Shown in pieces: positions 7,586 to 17,440 of a DNA stretch of 64,000 nucleotides. Position numbers and translations under genes: made by a program. The stretch is from Paracoccaceae bacterium (GTDB lineage Bacteria > Pseudomonadota > Alphaproteobacteria > Rhodobacterales > Rhodobacteraceae). The stretch spans positions 1-64,000 of the forward strand of contig JAOHEK010000001.1 of the NCBI GenBank assembly GCA_028097405.1, written 5' to 3'. Within the stretch, counting starts at the first letter, position 1; each line of letters starts with the position of its first letter. A model generated the notes under the pieces. The model was not told where the DNA came from, searched no databases, and worked only from the letters and a program-made list of their open reading frames with translations.

Positions 7586-8467
7586 ATGTTTGCCTATTGC
7601 GCTGATCCAAGCACCCTTCAAGGCTTTGCATGGCTCACCTGCTATTTGACCAATGGCAAACATTTGATCGCCTATACGTCGATCGGAACCGTGCTGCTGT
7701 TGTTGGCCATCACGGCCCCCACAGCACTGGCCTTTGGCTTTGGCGGAGCCATTGCGGCGCGCAGTCGGGTTGCCCCAGTCAGATGGTTCGGGCAAGGCTA
7801 TACCGCGATTGTGCGCGGGGTTCCCGACATCGTCTTCTTCTTATTCTTCGTCATCGCTTTGGATCAGGCGCTGGAATGGTTGCGCCACAAGGCCCTTTGT
7901 CCGGACTGGGACGAACCCATCCGGCAGGGTAGCGATTTTGTGGTCTGCACGGCGGCCAAACTGCCGCTTTCAGCCTCGCCTCAATGGGTGCACGAGGTGT
8001 ACGGTTTTCTTCTGGCGGTCCTGACCTTCGCTATCGTCTTCGGGGCCTTCGCGGCCAATGTGCTTTATGGGGCCATGCGCGCGGTTCCAACTGCCCAGAT
8101 CGAAACCGCCGAAGCTTATGGCATGACCGAGCGTCAAAGCATCTGGCGCATTCTGGTGCCGCAGATGTGGGTCTATGCCCTGCCCGGCCTGTCGAACCTT
8201 TGGATGATCCTTGTCAAAGCAACGCCCTTGCTGTTCCTTTTGGGCGTCGAAGACATCGTCTATTGGGCCCGCGAATTGGGCGGCACAAAGGGCGTTATAT
8301 TTGAGTATCCGCATCCAGATTGGCGGCTGTACTACTTCCTTGCGCTGCTGGTCTTCTATTTGTCCCTGACCCAATTTTCCGAAGTCGTTCTGCGTCGTCT
8401 GTCAGTAAAGCTAAGTCGAGGCCAAGCCACCTTTGCCGGTGAGCGCCAACGAAAAGCGACCACGTGA
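7586..8467 (+). CDS. Amino-acid ABC transporter permease (HisQ/HisM family)
   Basis: RGVPDIVFFLFFV; AAEAYGMTERQSIWRILVPQMWVYALPGLSNLW EAA-loop pattern. Confidence 0.9.
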   Translation: MFAYCADPSTLQGFAWLTCYLTNGKHLIAYTSIGTVLLLLAITAPTALAFGFGGAIAARSRVAPVRWFGQGYTAIVRGVPDIVFFLFFVIALDQALEWLRHKALCPDWDEPIRQGSDFVVCTAAKLPLSASPQWVHEVYGFLLAVLTFAIVFGAFAANVLYGAMRAVPTAQIETAEAYGMTERQSIWRILVPQMWVYALPGLSNLWMILVKATPLLFLLGVEDIVYWARELGGTKGVIFEYPHPDWRLYYFLALLVFYLSLTQFSEVVLRRLSVKLSRGQATFAGERQRKATT

Positions 8468-9291
8468 TGGAGTGCTTTGACACCATTGCCGCTTATGCGT
8501 TCCGATCCATCGGCTATGGAGAACGCCTACTGCCGCGCTCGGATTTCACACTTTGTCAGCAGATCACGCTTATCGGATCAGGCATGCTTTGGAACATCTA
8601 CTTTGGCGCGCTTGCATTAATGGCTGGGTTCTTTTTGGCCACGGCACTTGCTTTGGGAAAGGCCGCAAAAACGCCCCTGATCCGCAAACCCTCTGAATGG
8701 TTCATCTTTCTGTTCCGAGGCTCGCCCTTGTTCATCCAGTTTTTCCTCGCTTACGAAGCTTTCGTCCTTTTGCCGAAAGAAGGGATCGAGATCTTTGGCA
8801 TCACCGCTGACACCCGTTGGCTGACCAAAGCTTGGGCCGGCGCTTTGGTGGTTTTGTTCCTCAACACCTCGGCCTATGCCGCCGAAATCTTTTACGGAGC
8901 GCTCAGGTCCGTGCCAAAGGGCGATCTGGAAGCGGCAGATGCATACGGGATTTCTGGCTGGTCGCGTTTTCGCCGGATCGTCTGGCCCACAATGATGCGC
9001 CTTGGCTGGCCCGGCTATACGAACGAAGCAATCTTCCTGTTCCACGCGACAACGCTGGTGTTTTTCTCAAGCTTCCCGGCATGGCAACAACGGGGCGACG
9101 CGCTTTATTATGCCAAATACTTTGCCGACAAAACGTTTAACCCCTTTGTGCCTTACCCCATCGTCGCGGCCTATTTCATCTTGCTGACGCTGATCGTGAT
9201 CTGGGTTTTCGGTCTGATCAACCGGCACCTGAACCGTCATTTGCCGGGCCGCGCAAAACCGATCCGCTATCGCCCGCAGATGATCCGCTAG
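8464..9291 (+). CDS. Amino-acid ABC transporter permease (HisQ/HisM family)
   Basis: FRGSPLFIQFFLAYE; EAADAYGISGWSRFRRIVWPTMMRLGWPGYTNEAIFL; overlaps previous permease by 4 bp. Confidence 0.9.
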   Translation: MMECFDTIAAYAFRSIGYGERLLPRSDFTLCQQITLIGSGMLWNIYFGALALMAGFFLATALALGKAAKTPLIRKPSEWFIFLFRGSPLFIQFFLAYEAFVLLPKEGIEIFGITADTRWLTKAWAGALVVLFLNTSAYAAEIFYGALRSVPKGDLEAADAYGISGWSRFRRIVWPTMMRLGWPGYTNEAIFLFHATTLVFFSSFPAWQQRGDALYYAKYFADKTFNPFVPYPIVAAYFILLTLIVIWVFGLINRHLNRHLPGRAKPIRYRPQMIR

Positions 9292-9627
9292 ATGGCGTTG
9301 GCCTTGCAAATCTGTGTGGCCTGTCTCGGCCCCGGTCGTCTCGGCGAAGTGGCGGCGATAGAACGGGCACTGGCCAGCAGCGACATCTCGGGTGATGCAG
9401 ACCTTCACCGCATCGCTTGCGGCGAAACCTGTAAATCCCCGGCGCGCCTTTGGCTGCAAAGCGATGGCGGGGCGAGCTATATTTTCGAAGGCGTCGATCT
9501 TGATGCCGACCGGGACGACATCATGGCGACTCTGCGCTGCTATCTGGCCAGCCCTAAGGGTTGGATCGAAGACGCGCGCCCCTGCGGTCGTTTGCGATTT
9601 TGCCTAACGGCCCGCGTGCCCGCTTAG
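9292..9627 (+). CDS. DUF1636-like small cysteine-containing protein
   Basis: 111 aa: ICVACLGPGRLGE...HRIACGETCKSPARLWLQSDGGASYIFEGVDLDADRDDI; start abuts permease stop. Confidence 0.65.
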   Translation: MALALQICVACLGPGRLGEVAAIERALASSDISGDADLHRIACGETCKSPARLWLQSDGGASYIFEGVDLDADRDDIMATLRCYLASPKGWIEDARPCGRLRFCLTARVPA

Positions 9628-9639
9628 GCACGGGTTTTT
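9611..9639 (+). terminator. Rho-independent terminator overlapping the DUF1636 stop codon
   Basis: cgtgcc-cgctta-ggcacg hairpin followed by ggttttt; stop codon TAG overlaps the loop/stem boundary. Confidence 0.6.
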
Positions 9640-9699
9640 CCTGTGGCAGACGACGGTACCTTGAGGCAAACTTGGGATTAGGACGAAGGGGGCAAAACC

Positions 9700-10650
9700 A
9701 TGGACGGACAGGCCTGTTGTACGCCCGCTGCTGCGCGCGCGCGCGGTTTTGCACCCGAACTTGCCAACACAGGCACAGGGCCGACGTCCCTGCCCCCCCT
9801 TGTCGATGTTGCGGGCGGCCACGCCTTAGTTGGCACCAATCACCCCGAACTGCGCGATGATCGCGAAAGCCCGCTGAAGACAAAGCGCATCCGTGCCTTC
9901 CGGATGATGGAAACCACCGTCACCAATGCCATGTTCGCCGAATTCGTCGATGACACGGGCTATCAAACCGAAGCCGAGCGCTTTGGCTGGTCCTTCGTCT
10001 TTCATCACAACGTCTCGGGCAAGATTGCTGCCTCCGAAGGCGTGCAAGGTGTCGAATGGTGGCGCAAGATTGATGGCTCATTCTGGCGGATGATCAACGG
10101 GCCGGGTTCGGACAACGATTGGCAGGCCGAACACCCGGTCGTGCATGTCTCGTGGAACGACGCACGCGCCTTTGCGGCATGGGCGGGCGGGCGTCTGCCA
10201 ACCGAAGCGGAATGGGAACATGCCGCGCGCGGCGGTCTGGGCGATGTTCCGTTCCCATGGGGTGACCGCGATCCCGACGACACGGATTTTCAGCCCTGCA
10301 ACATCTGGCAAGGACGGTTTCCGGACCTGAACACTGGCGCTGACGGCCACATAGCGACAGCCCCCGCACGGTCATTCATGCCGAACGGCTTTGGCCTTTT
10401 CAACATGGTCGGAAATGTTTGGGAATGGACGGGCGAGCCTTTCAAGCTACGCTCGGTCTCAAAGCGGTTGAAAGGCCACGCTGGCAATCTGCCGAATTCG
10501 AAACTGCTGAAGGGCGGATCTTTCCTTTGCCACAAAAGCTATTGTTTTCGCTATCGCATCGCGGCGCGCACCGGCAATACCGCAGACACCTCAACCGCGC
10601 ATCAGGGCTTCCGATTGGTTTTCGATGAAAGCGTTTCAGGCAAGAATTAA
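9700..10650 (+). CDS. Formylglycine-generating enzyme (SUMF1 family)
   Basis: 316 aa with PVVHVSWNDARAFAAWAGGRLPTEAEWEHAARGG...NVWEWTGEPF...KGGSFLCHKSYCFRYRIAARTGNTADTSTAHQGFR; both active-site Cys (CHKSYC) present. Confidence 0.92.
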   Translation: MDGQACCTPAAARARGFAPELANTGTGPTSLPPLVDVAGGHALVGTNHPELRDDRESPLKTKRIRAFRMMETTVTNAMFAEFVDDTGYQTEAERFGWSFVFHHNVSGKIAASEGVQGVEWWRKIDGSFWRMINGPGSDNDWQAEHPVVHVSWNDARAFAAWAGGRLPTEAEWEHAARGGLGDVPFPWGDRDPDDTDFQPCNIWQGRFPDLNTGADGHIATAPARSFMPNGFGLFNMVGNVWEWTGEPFKLRSVSKRLKGHAGNLPNSKLLKGGSFLCHKSYCFRYRIAARTGNTADTSTAHQGFRLVFDESVSGKN

Positions 10651-10700
10651 ACCTTCATAAAGCGGCTATCCAACGGAACCGAAACTGTTTAAATGACCCA

Positions 10701-10844
10701 ATGAGACGTTTTCTGATTTGGTCGATGATCCCGGTTACGCTGTTGATTGGAGCGCTGGAAAGCTGGTTCGGTGGGTTGGGAATTTTTCTTGGCTTCGTCC
10801 TTTATGCCTTGGCATTCATATTGTGGATCAGATTTTTGGACTAA
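10701..10844 (+). CDS. Small membrane protein, 47 aa
   Basis: MRRFLIWSMIPVTLLIGALESWFGGLGIFLGFVLYALAFILWIRFLD*; two hydrophobic segments; below the ORF-track cutoff. Confidence 0.4.
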   Translation: MRRFLIWSMIPVTLLIGALESWFGGLGIFLGFVLYALAFILWIRFLD

Positions 10845-10852
10845 GCCCGTCT

Positions 10853-11014
10853 TCAGTGTTTAAGCGTTCCGTTCAGTGGTGCTGGACCGTCTATGCGTGT
10901 CTCAACACTGGATTTGATCGGATCTTTGCCGTGTGGTTGGGCCATGACAGGCAGGCTAACAGCAATTGTGGTTACACCGGCAAGATATGCGGCAAGGGTG
11001 ATTTTCTTTTTCAT
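10853..11014 (-). CDS. Small secreted peptide, 53 aa
   Basis: MKKKITLAAYLAGVTTIAVSLPVMAQPHGKDPIKSSVETRIDGPAPLNGTLKH*; canonical signal peptide with VMA-Q cleavage site. Confidence 0.4.
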   Translation of the reverse strand: MKKKITLAAYLAGVTTIAVSLPVMAQPHGKDPIKSSVETRIDGPAPLNGTLKH

Positions 11015-11128
11015 CTAAATGCTCCCTAGATCTGATCTCCAACTTACATATGTAAACGAAATTTACATTTAAAGGGGTGCTTCTATCTTTTTCGTCGAAC
11101 CGCTAAGACGGGGCAGCAAGGGGGTCCC

Positions 11129-11908
11129 ATGAAAATCGCGACATTCAATATCAACGGTATTAAGGCACGGTTCGAAGCCCTGACCGACTGGCTTCAAAAC
11201 TCGGCCCCCGATGTGGCGCTGCTACAAGAGATCAAATCTGTCGACGAAAACTTCCCGCGCGAACATTTCGAAGATTTGGGCTATATCGTTGAAACCCATG
11301 GGCAAAAAAGCTTCAACGGCGTCGCGATCATGTCAAAACTTCCGCTGGAAGACGTCACACGCGGTCTTCCGGGCGACGATGCCGACGAACAAGCACGCTG
11401 GATCGAGGCGACCGTGATGGGTGAAAAGCCAGTACGGGTCTGCGGGTTGTACCTACCGAATGGCAACCCCGTGCCGGGGCCGAAGTACGACTATAAGCTG
11501 GCTTGGATGAAACGCCTGAAAACCCGTGCCGAAGCGCTTCTGGCCGCCGAAGAACCCGCCCTGATGGCAGGCGATTATAACATCATCCCGCAAGACGAAG
11601 ACGCCGCGCGCCCCGACGCTTGGCGAACAGACGCACTGGCCCGCCCCGAAAGCCGCGCCGCCTACCGCGAAATCCTGAACCTTGGGTTTACCGAAGCGTT
11701 CCGCGCCCGCCACCAAGGCGCCGGCCATTATTCATTCTGGGATTATCAGCGCGGTGCTTATGATCGAAATGACGGCATCCGCATCGATCATCATCTTTTA
11801 ACCCCACAAGCTGCTGACTTACTGACAGATTGCTGGATCGAAGCCGATGTTCGGGGCCGCGAAAAACCCTCGGACCACACGCCGGTCTGGATCGAACTAG
11901 ACGCATAA
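11129..11908 (+). CDS. xth: Exodeoxyribonuclease III
   Basis: MKIATFNINGIKARFEALTDWL; DVALLQEIKS; MAGDYNIIPQDEDAARP; DHTPVWIEL. Confidence 0.95.
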   Translation: MKIATFNINGIKARFEALTDWLQNSAPDVALLQEIKSVDENFPREHFEDLGYIVETHGQKSFNGVAIMSKLPLEDVTRGLPGDDADEQARWIEATVMGEKPVRVCGLYLPNGNPVPGPKYDYKLAWMKRLKTRAEALLAAEEPALMAGDYNIIPQDEDAARPDAWRTDALARPESRAAYREILNLGFTEAFRARHQGAGHYSFWDYQRGAYDRNDGIRIDHHLLTPQAADLLTDCWIEADVRGREKPSDHTPVWIELDA

Positions 11909-11974
11909 ACGAGCTATCGCATAAAAGTGGCCCGCCGAAAACGAGCCATTTTCTTTTTGCGAAAAGCTATTTGT

Positions 11975-13301
11975 TTACTTGAACAGAAGCCTGTCTTCGA
12001 GCGATTGCAAGCTGTCCATGTAGAAGCTTACAGCGTCATATGCCGAGATATCCATCGCTTGAGCATAGGTGCTTCAGTCCAAGACACCTTCGTTCGTGTT
12101 CTCTTGCAAATTGGCGATCAAAGCTGGGCCTGCCTTGGTTCTTTTCAGACCATTTGCAACCATGTCCGAGCGGAAACCATTGTCGAAAGCATCCCAGCTT
12201 GCCGAACGATGAGCCAGTTTTTCGCCGGAAATTTCTAAGATCGCTGCCTTGTCTTCTTCCGAGACCTGCGCCCATGCTTCGTTGGACAGAATAACCGAAT
12301 ATGTTGGCGTATAAAGGCCGTAGTCGACTTCGGTTACCGCAATATTGTCGTTCCAAATTCCCAAGGCGCGCGCGGCACCGTGGGCTAGAAAGAACGTCGC
12401 AGGTGCGTCATGCGTTGCATCATAGTTCGACACGAAGTCAACAGCCTCGGTACGCAAAACAGCGGGACCGAATACGTCAAGACGTTTGAAGTATGGGACG
12501 GGTTACACGTTCTTGTCGACGACGTTCTCGGTTGCGATGATCGGAACATCGACATCACGCCAAATGTAGGCGGCGGTGCTGCAATGAAGCCAGGAAGTTG
12601 AGCTTTGTCGAAGTCGCCCGTTTCAGCTAGAAACTCATCGTGCAAGCGCCACAGGGATACGGCGGTCTGTTCAGCCGAACCGCCCATCAATGGTAGTGAA
12701 GGAAGTTGCAGTAAAGGATGCGATGCGCTCAGATGTGAATTTAGGACATAAGCGGCATCAACCTCGCCTGACGTCACAAGCGAGTATTGCTCTTCTTGAT
12801 CGCGGCTTATGACGTCGGGATCAACGAAAGAGACACGTCGCTCGGTCACTTCGGTGATTTCAGCCCGATAAAGATCGATGATCCCACTCCACTGTTGATG
12901 ATAAACGGCGGAGCAGATGTCTTGTTGAATGTGAAGACAAGAGGACCTTCTGGACCCGTGGCGTCAACTTGTGGCCCCGTATCGGCTTCGGCGGCATCTT
13001 CAAGTTCAAGCGTGGTCGCACTTTCGATAGCGGCCTCTGGTCCCGCATCGTTTAGGACGGGCAACACTGGTTTATCTTCCAGTGCAAGCACCATCCAATT
13101 GCTGTCTGCTTTGGCAGGGGTGGCCAAAGAACCATCCGCGTTTAAGCAGGAGATCTGCAGCACTTGGCCGACAGATATCCGGTTCGGATTGTCGCCAATC
13201 TCGGCTTGGTTGAATTTGTGAAGCGGCTTAAAATCGACGGTGCCATAGACCCGCGAGCTAATTTTGCTCAGCGAGTCAACACTTACGATTGTGTATGTCA
13301 T
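11975..13301 (-). pseudogene. LysM-domain / TRAP-type (DctP-like) substrate-binding protein, multiply disrupted
   Basis: Homology runs across three reading frames: LysM (MTYTIVSVDSLSKISSRVYGTVDFKPLHKFNQ), frameshift near 12880, SBP core, frameshift near 12560, C-terminal core ending at in-frame stop VLD*, then remnant YMDSLQSLEDRLLFK*. Confidence 0.8.
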
Positions 13302-13616
13302 TACGTCACTTGACCATGTGATCAAGACGTTACGTCACTTCCAGTTCTCGTCAGGTAATTTGACGAAAGTATGTTAATAGTTTTAAACAACTTAGACATG
13401 TATTTTTCGTAGATTGTTCGCCTAAGGTCAAACACCATTTCCACGAACATCCCGATAAAATGATACTTCGACAAAATTTGACCCAAGTGGAATCGCCCTG
13501 AAATCGACACCTGATGAACTGGCGGATTTGGTCTTTCTCAAGATCACAAAATCAATTGATCAAAAAACACCGCCAACATTCACCTCTGCTTAGTCCGTAG
13601 CTTCTAATACAAGGCC

Positions 13617-14354
13617 ATGAACCGGACGATGGTCATGAAAGCACTTGGGGCTTTACTGTTGCCTGGCGGTCCATTCGGGTGGGCCGTCCGTGCGGTGTTT
13701 TGGTGCCTTTTCGGTTTTGGTCTGGTGTCGATAGAACTGTACCTAATCGGCGAAACGCTTCGCTTTCCACGCGACTTTCTGGTCGCTTCCTTGGTGATTG
13801 TCCCGTTATCAACACTGGCGATGGTCTATAATCTACACTGCATCAATGCTCTGAATAAGATGACTAAAACAGCATCAACGGACAAATTAACCGGCCTTTT
13901 AAACAGGCGCGGATTTTTCGAGGCGGTCGAGAACGCTGAAGATGGCGCCATGCTGGTCATTGATATCGACCACTTTAAATCCATCAACGATCGCTATGGT
14001 CATCCCATCGGTGATGTTGTTCTTAACGCGATTGCCGATCATCTACGCCGCAATAGTCGCGATAACGATATTTTGGGCCGGATCGGCGGCGAGGAATTTG
14101 GGCTTTTCTTATTCGGCGCCGACAGTCTTGAGATTGACAAAATCGGTACACGGATCTGCAGCGGCTTTGTGATCCATAACCAAGACGTGCCTGCGCCCAT
14201 CAAAGTAACGATGTCCATTGGGGCCGCCTATTCGGCAATGTCCGAAAACTTGACCCAGCTTTTTAAGAACGCAGACGAAGCGCTTTATGGCGCCAAACAC
14301 AGCGGGCGGGCGCGTTTAAACTTTTGGCAACCGCCGACATCGGGGCGCGTATAG
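13617..14354 (+). CDS. Diguanylate cyclase (GGDEF domain) with N-terminal membrane helices
   Basis: TDKLTGLLNRRGFF; VIDIDHFKSINDRYGHPIGD; RIGGEEFGLF. Confidence 0.93.
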   Translation: MNRTMVMKALGALLLPGGPFGWAVRAVFWCLFGFGLVSIELYLIGETLRFPRDFLVASLVIVPLSTLAMVYNLHCINALNKMTKTASTDKLTGLLNRRGFFEAVENAEDGAMLVIDIDHFKSINDRYGHPIGDVVLNAIADHLRRNSRDNDILGRIGGEEFGLFLFGADSLEIDKIGTRICSGFVIHNQDVPAPIKVTMSIGAAYSAMSENLTQLFKNADEALYGAKHSGRARLNFWQPPTSGRV

Positions 14355-14366
14355 GCCCGTTTGCGA

Positions 14367-17228
14367 TTATTCTGCCGCAACCTTACCCATGCCCAACATC
14401 TCGGCCAAATAACGGCCTGTGTGGCTTTCGGCGACTGCCGCCACCTCTTCCGGTGTACCGACGGCCACGATCTTGCCGCCACCGTCACCGCCTTCGGGGC
14501 CTATATCAATGATATGATCGGCCGTTTTCACAACGTCTAGGTTGTGTTCGATCACCACGACGGAATTGCCCTGTTCGACCAACTCGTGCAGCACTTCCAG
14601 CAGTTTGCGTACGTCTTCAAAATGCAAACCCGTCGTCGGTTCGTCCAGAATATACAGCGTCCGGCCCGTCGCGCGCTTGGACAATTCCTTCGACAGCTTC
14701 ACCCGCTGCGCCTCGCCACCCGACAAAGTCGTCGCTGGTTGACCCACCTTGATATACCCAAGCCCCACCCGCATCAGCGCGTCCATTTTCTCGCGGATCG
14801 TCGGCACGGCCTTAAAGAACGTCTGCGCATCTTCGACGGTCATATCCAAGACATCGGCAATCGACTTGCCTTTAAACTTAATCTCTAACGTCTCGCGATT
14901 ATACCGCGCGCCTTTACAGGTTTCGCACATCACATAGACGTCGGGTAGAAAGTGCATTTCGATCTTGATCAACCCATCGCCCTGACACGCCTCGCAGCGT
15001 CCACCTTTGACGTTAAAGCTGAAGCGACCGGGCTTATAGCCGCGCGCCTTAGATTCCGGTAGCCCTGCAAACCAATCGCGGATCGGGGTGAAGGCGCCGG
15101 TATAAGTCGCCGGGTTCGAACGCGGCGTGCGCCCGATCGGGCGCTGGTCGATGTCGATGACCTTGTCTAGATGCTCCAACCCTTTGATCGTCTCGCAAGG
15201 CGCCGGAGTTTGGCGCGCACCATTCAGCGCCATCGAGGCCGTCTTGAACAAAGTCTCAATCGTAAGCGTGGATTTACCGCCACCTGAAACACCCGTCACG
15301 CAAACGAACTTGCCCAGTGGAAACTCCGCCGTGACGTCTTTCAGGTTGTTGCCGCTGGCCTTCACAACCTTGACCGATTTGCCCTTTTTGCCTTCGCGCC
15401 GCTCACTCGGGATCGCGATTTTACGACGGCCTGCCAGATAGTCGCCCGTGACCGACTTCTTATTCTTAATAATCTGCGCCGTGGTGCCCTTGGCCACCAC
15501 CTGACCACCATGCACGCCAGCCCCCGGCCCGATGTCAAAGACGTAATCCGCCTCGCGGATCGCCTCTTCGTCGTGTTCGACCACGATCACCGTATTGCCT
15601 TGATCGCGCAGATTTTTCAGCGTTTGCAACAGGCGTCCGTTGTCGCGTTGGTGCAAGCCAATCGAGGGTTCGTCCAAGACATAAAGCACACCAGTCAGAC
15701 CAGATCCGATCTGGCTGGCCAATCGGATGCGTTGGCTTTCGCCCCCCGACAAAGTGCCCGCATTCCGCGCAAGCGTCAGGTACTCAAGCCCGACGTTATT
15801 CAAGAAGCCAAGCCGTTCGCGGATTTCTTTCAAGATGGCCTTCGCAACCTCGTTCTTCTGTTTCGATAACTGTTTCGGCGCACCCTCGACCCAAGCCAAT
15901 GCCTCGCGGATCGACATCTGCACCACCTCGCCCGCATGCAGACCGCCGATCTTGACGGCCAAAGCTTCGGGCCTAAGGCGAAACCCGCCGCAGACACCAC
16001 AGGGTCGGTTGTTCTGATAGCGTTCAAATTCCTCGCGAATCCAATTGGAATCCGTTTCGCGATACCGCCGCTCCATGTTCGGAATAACACCTTCGAAAGG
16101 CCGCGACACCTGATAGACACGCCCGTTTTCATCGTAGCGAAAGTTGATCTCGTCCTTGCCCGAACCGTACAGGAAAACCTGCTGCACATGAGCATCTAGG
16201 TCTTTCCACTTGGTACTCTGATCAAATTCGTAGTGCTTGGCGATCGCTTCAATCGTCTGCTTGAAATAAGGGCTTTTGCCTTTCCGCCACGGAGCCAATG
16301 CCCCGTCGTAGATTTTTAATGTCTGGTCCGGTACCACAAGGCGTTCGTCAAAGAACAACTCGACGCCCAAACCATCGCATTCCGGGCAAGCCCCGAAGGG
16401 CGCGTTAAACGAAAACAGGCGCGGTTCAATCTCGGGGATCGTAAAGCCCGATTCTGGACAGGCGAAGTTCTCCGAGAACGTCATGCGCTCGGGTTCGCCT
16501 TTTTTCGGGGCCGTTTCCAAAATCGCGATGCCGTCAGCCAAATCCAAAGCGGTGCGAAACGAATCCGCCAGCCGGGTTTCCAGATCGTCCTTCACCACCA
16601 GACGGTCGACGACGACGTCGATGTCATGGCGATATTTTTTGTCCAGCTTCGGCGGGTCTTCCAATTCATGGAATTCGCCATCAACTTTTATCCGTTGAAA
16701 GCCCTGTTTGCGCAGTTCTAGAAATTCCTTCCGGTACTCCCCCTTGCGGTCCCGCACGATAGGGGCCAGCAAATAGGCGCGCGTCCCTTCCTTCAGGGTC
16801 ATCACACGGTCGACCATGTCTTGGATCTGTTGCGCTTCAATCGGCAGGCCGGTGGCGGGCGAAAAAGGCGTGCCGGCGCGGGCAAACAAAAGCCGCATAT
16901 AGTCGTAAATTTCCGTAACCGTGCCGACCGTCGAACGCGGGTTCTTAGACGTCGTCTTCTGCTCAATCGAAATCGCCGGGCTTAACCCCGAGATATGATC
17001 CACATCCGGCTTTTCCATCATGTCGAGGAATTGGCGCGCATAGGCTGACAGCGATTCCACATAGCGACGCTGACCTTCCGCATAGATCGTATCGAACGCC
17101 AGCGAAGACTTGCCCGACCCTGACAGTCCGGTGATCACCACCAATTGGTTGCGCGGAATATCAACGTCAATGTTCTTAAGGTTATGCTCGCGCGCACCGC
17201 GCACCTCGATGTTCTTCTGCTCAGCCAT
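14367..17228 (-). CDS. uvrA: Excinuclease ABC subunit A
   Basis: 953 aa; [35 protein letters not shown]; two ABC domains; Zn-finger Cys motifs. Confidence 0.98.
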   Translation of the reverse strand: MAEQKNIEVRGAREHNLKNIDVDIPRNQLVVITGLSGSGKSSLAFDTIYAEGQRRYVESLSAYARQFLDMMEKPDVDHISGLSPAISIEQKTTSKNPRSTVGTVTEIYDYMRLLFARAGTPFSPATGLPIEAQQIQDMVDRVMTLKEGTRAYLLAPIVRDRKGEYRKEFLELRKQGFQRIKVDGEFHELEDPPKLDKKYRHDIDVVVDRLVVKDDLETRLADSFRTALDLADGIAILETAPKKGEPERMTFSENFACPESGFTIPEIEPRLFSFNAPFGACPECDGLGVELFFDERLVVPDQTLKIYDGALAPWRKGKSPYFKQTIEAIAKHYEFDQSTKWKDLDAHVQQVFLYGSGKDEINFRYDENGRVYQVSRPFEGVIPNMERRYRETDSNWIREEFERYQNNRPCGVCGGFRLRPEALAVKIGGLHAGEVVQMSIREALAWVEGAPKQLSKQKNEVAKAILKEIRERLGFLNNVGLEYLTLARNAGTLSGGESQRIRLASQIGSGLTGVLYVLDEPSIGLHQRDNGRLLQTLKNLRDQGNTVIVVEHDEEAIREADYVFDIGPGAGVHGGQVVAKGTTAQIIKNKKSVTGDYLAGRRKIAIPSERREGKKGKSVKVVKASGNNLKDVTAEFPLGKFVCVTGVSGGGKSTLTIETLFKTASMALNGARQTPAPCETIKGLEHLDKVIDIDQRPIGRTPRSNPATYTGAFTPIRDWFAGLPESKARGYKPGRFSFNVKGGRCEACQGDGLIKIEMHFLPDVYVMCETCKGARYNRETLEIKFKGKSIADVLDMTVEDAQTFFKAVPTIREKMDALMRVGLGYIKVGQPATTLSGGEAQRVKLSKELSKRATGRTLYILDEPTTGLHFEDVRKLLEVLHELVEQGNSVVVIEHNLDVVKTADHIIDIGPEGGDGGGKIVAVGTPEEVAAVAESHTGRYLAEMLGMGKVAAE

Positions 17229-17440
17229 GGCACCCTTTCGACGACGCGAACCAGAGAGATAGCGGACACACCGCGGAACTCAATGGCGTTAACGGAACAT
17301 TACAGGAACATCAGAGGAAGGTCACGCAGAAATCCGCGACTTTCTTGTGGATAAGTTAGGCAGGTGCGCTGAAACTTGAAAGGTCTCTGCTGGGATCTCG
17401 TGTCAAGACAACGGGCCCCCGGAAAACTGGGGGCACTTTC

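Noticed and set aside
9735-9755. Alternating CG run (gcgcgcgcgcgcgg) in the FGE gene
   Set aside because: Explained by Ala-Arg codons in a GC-rich gene.
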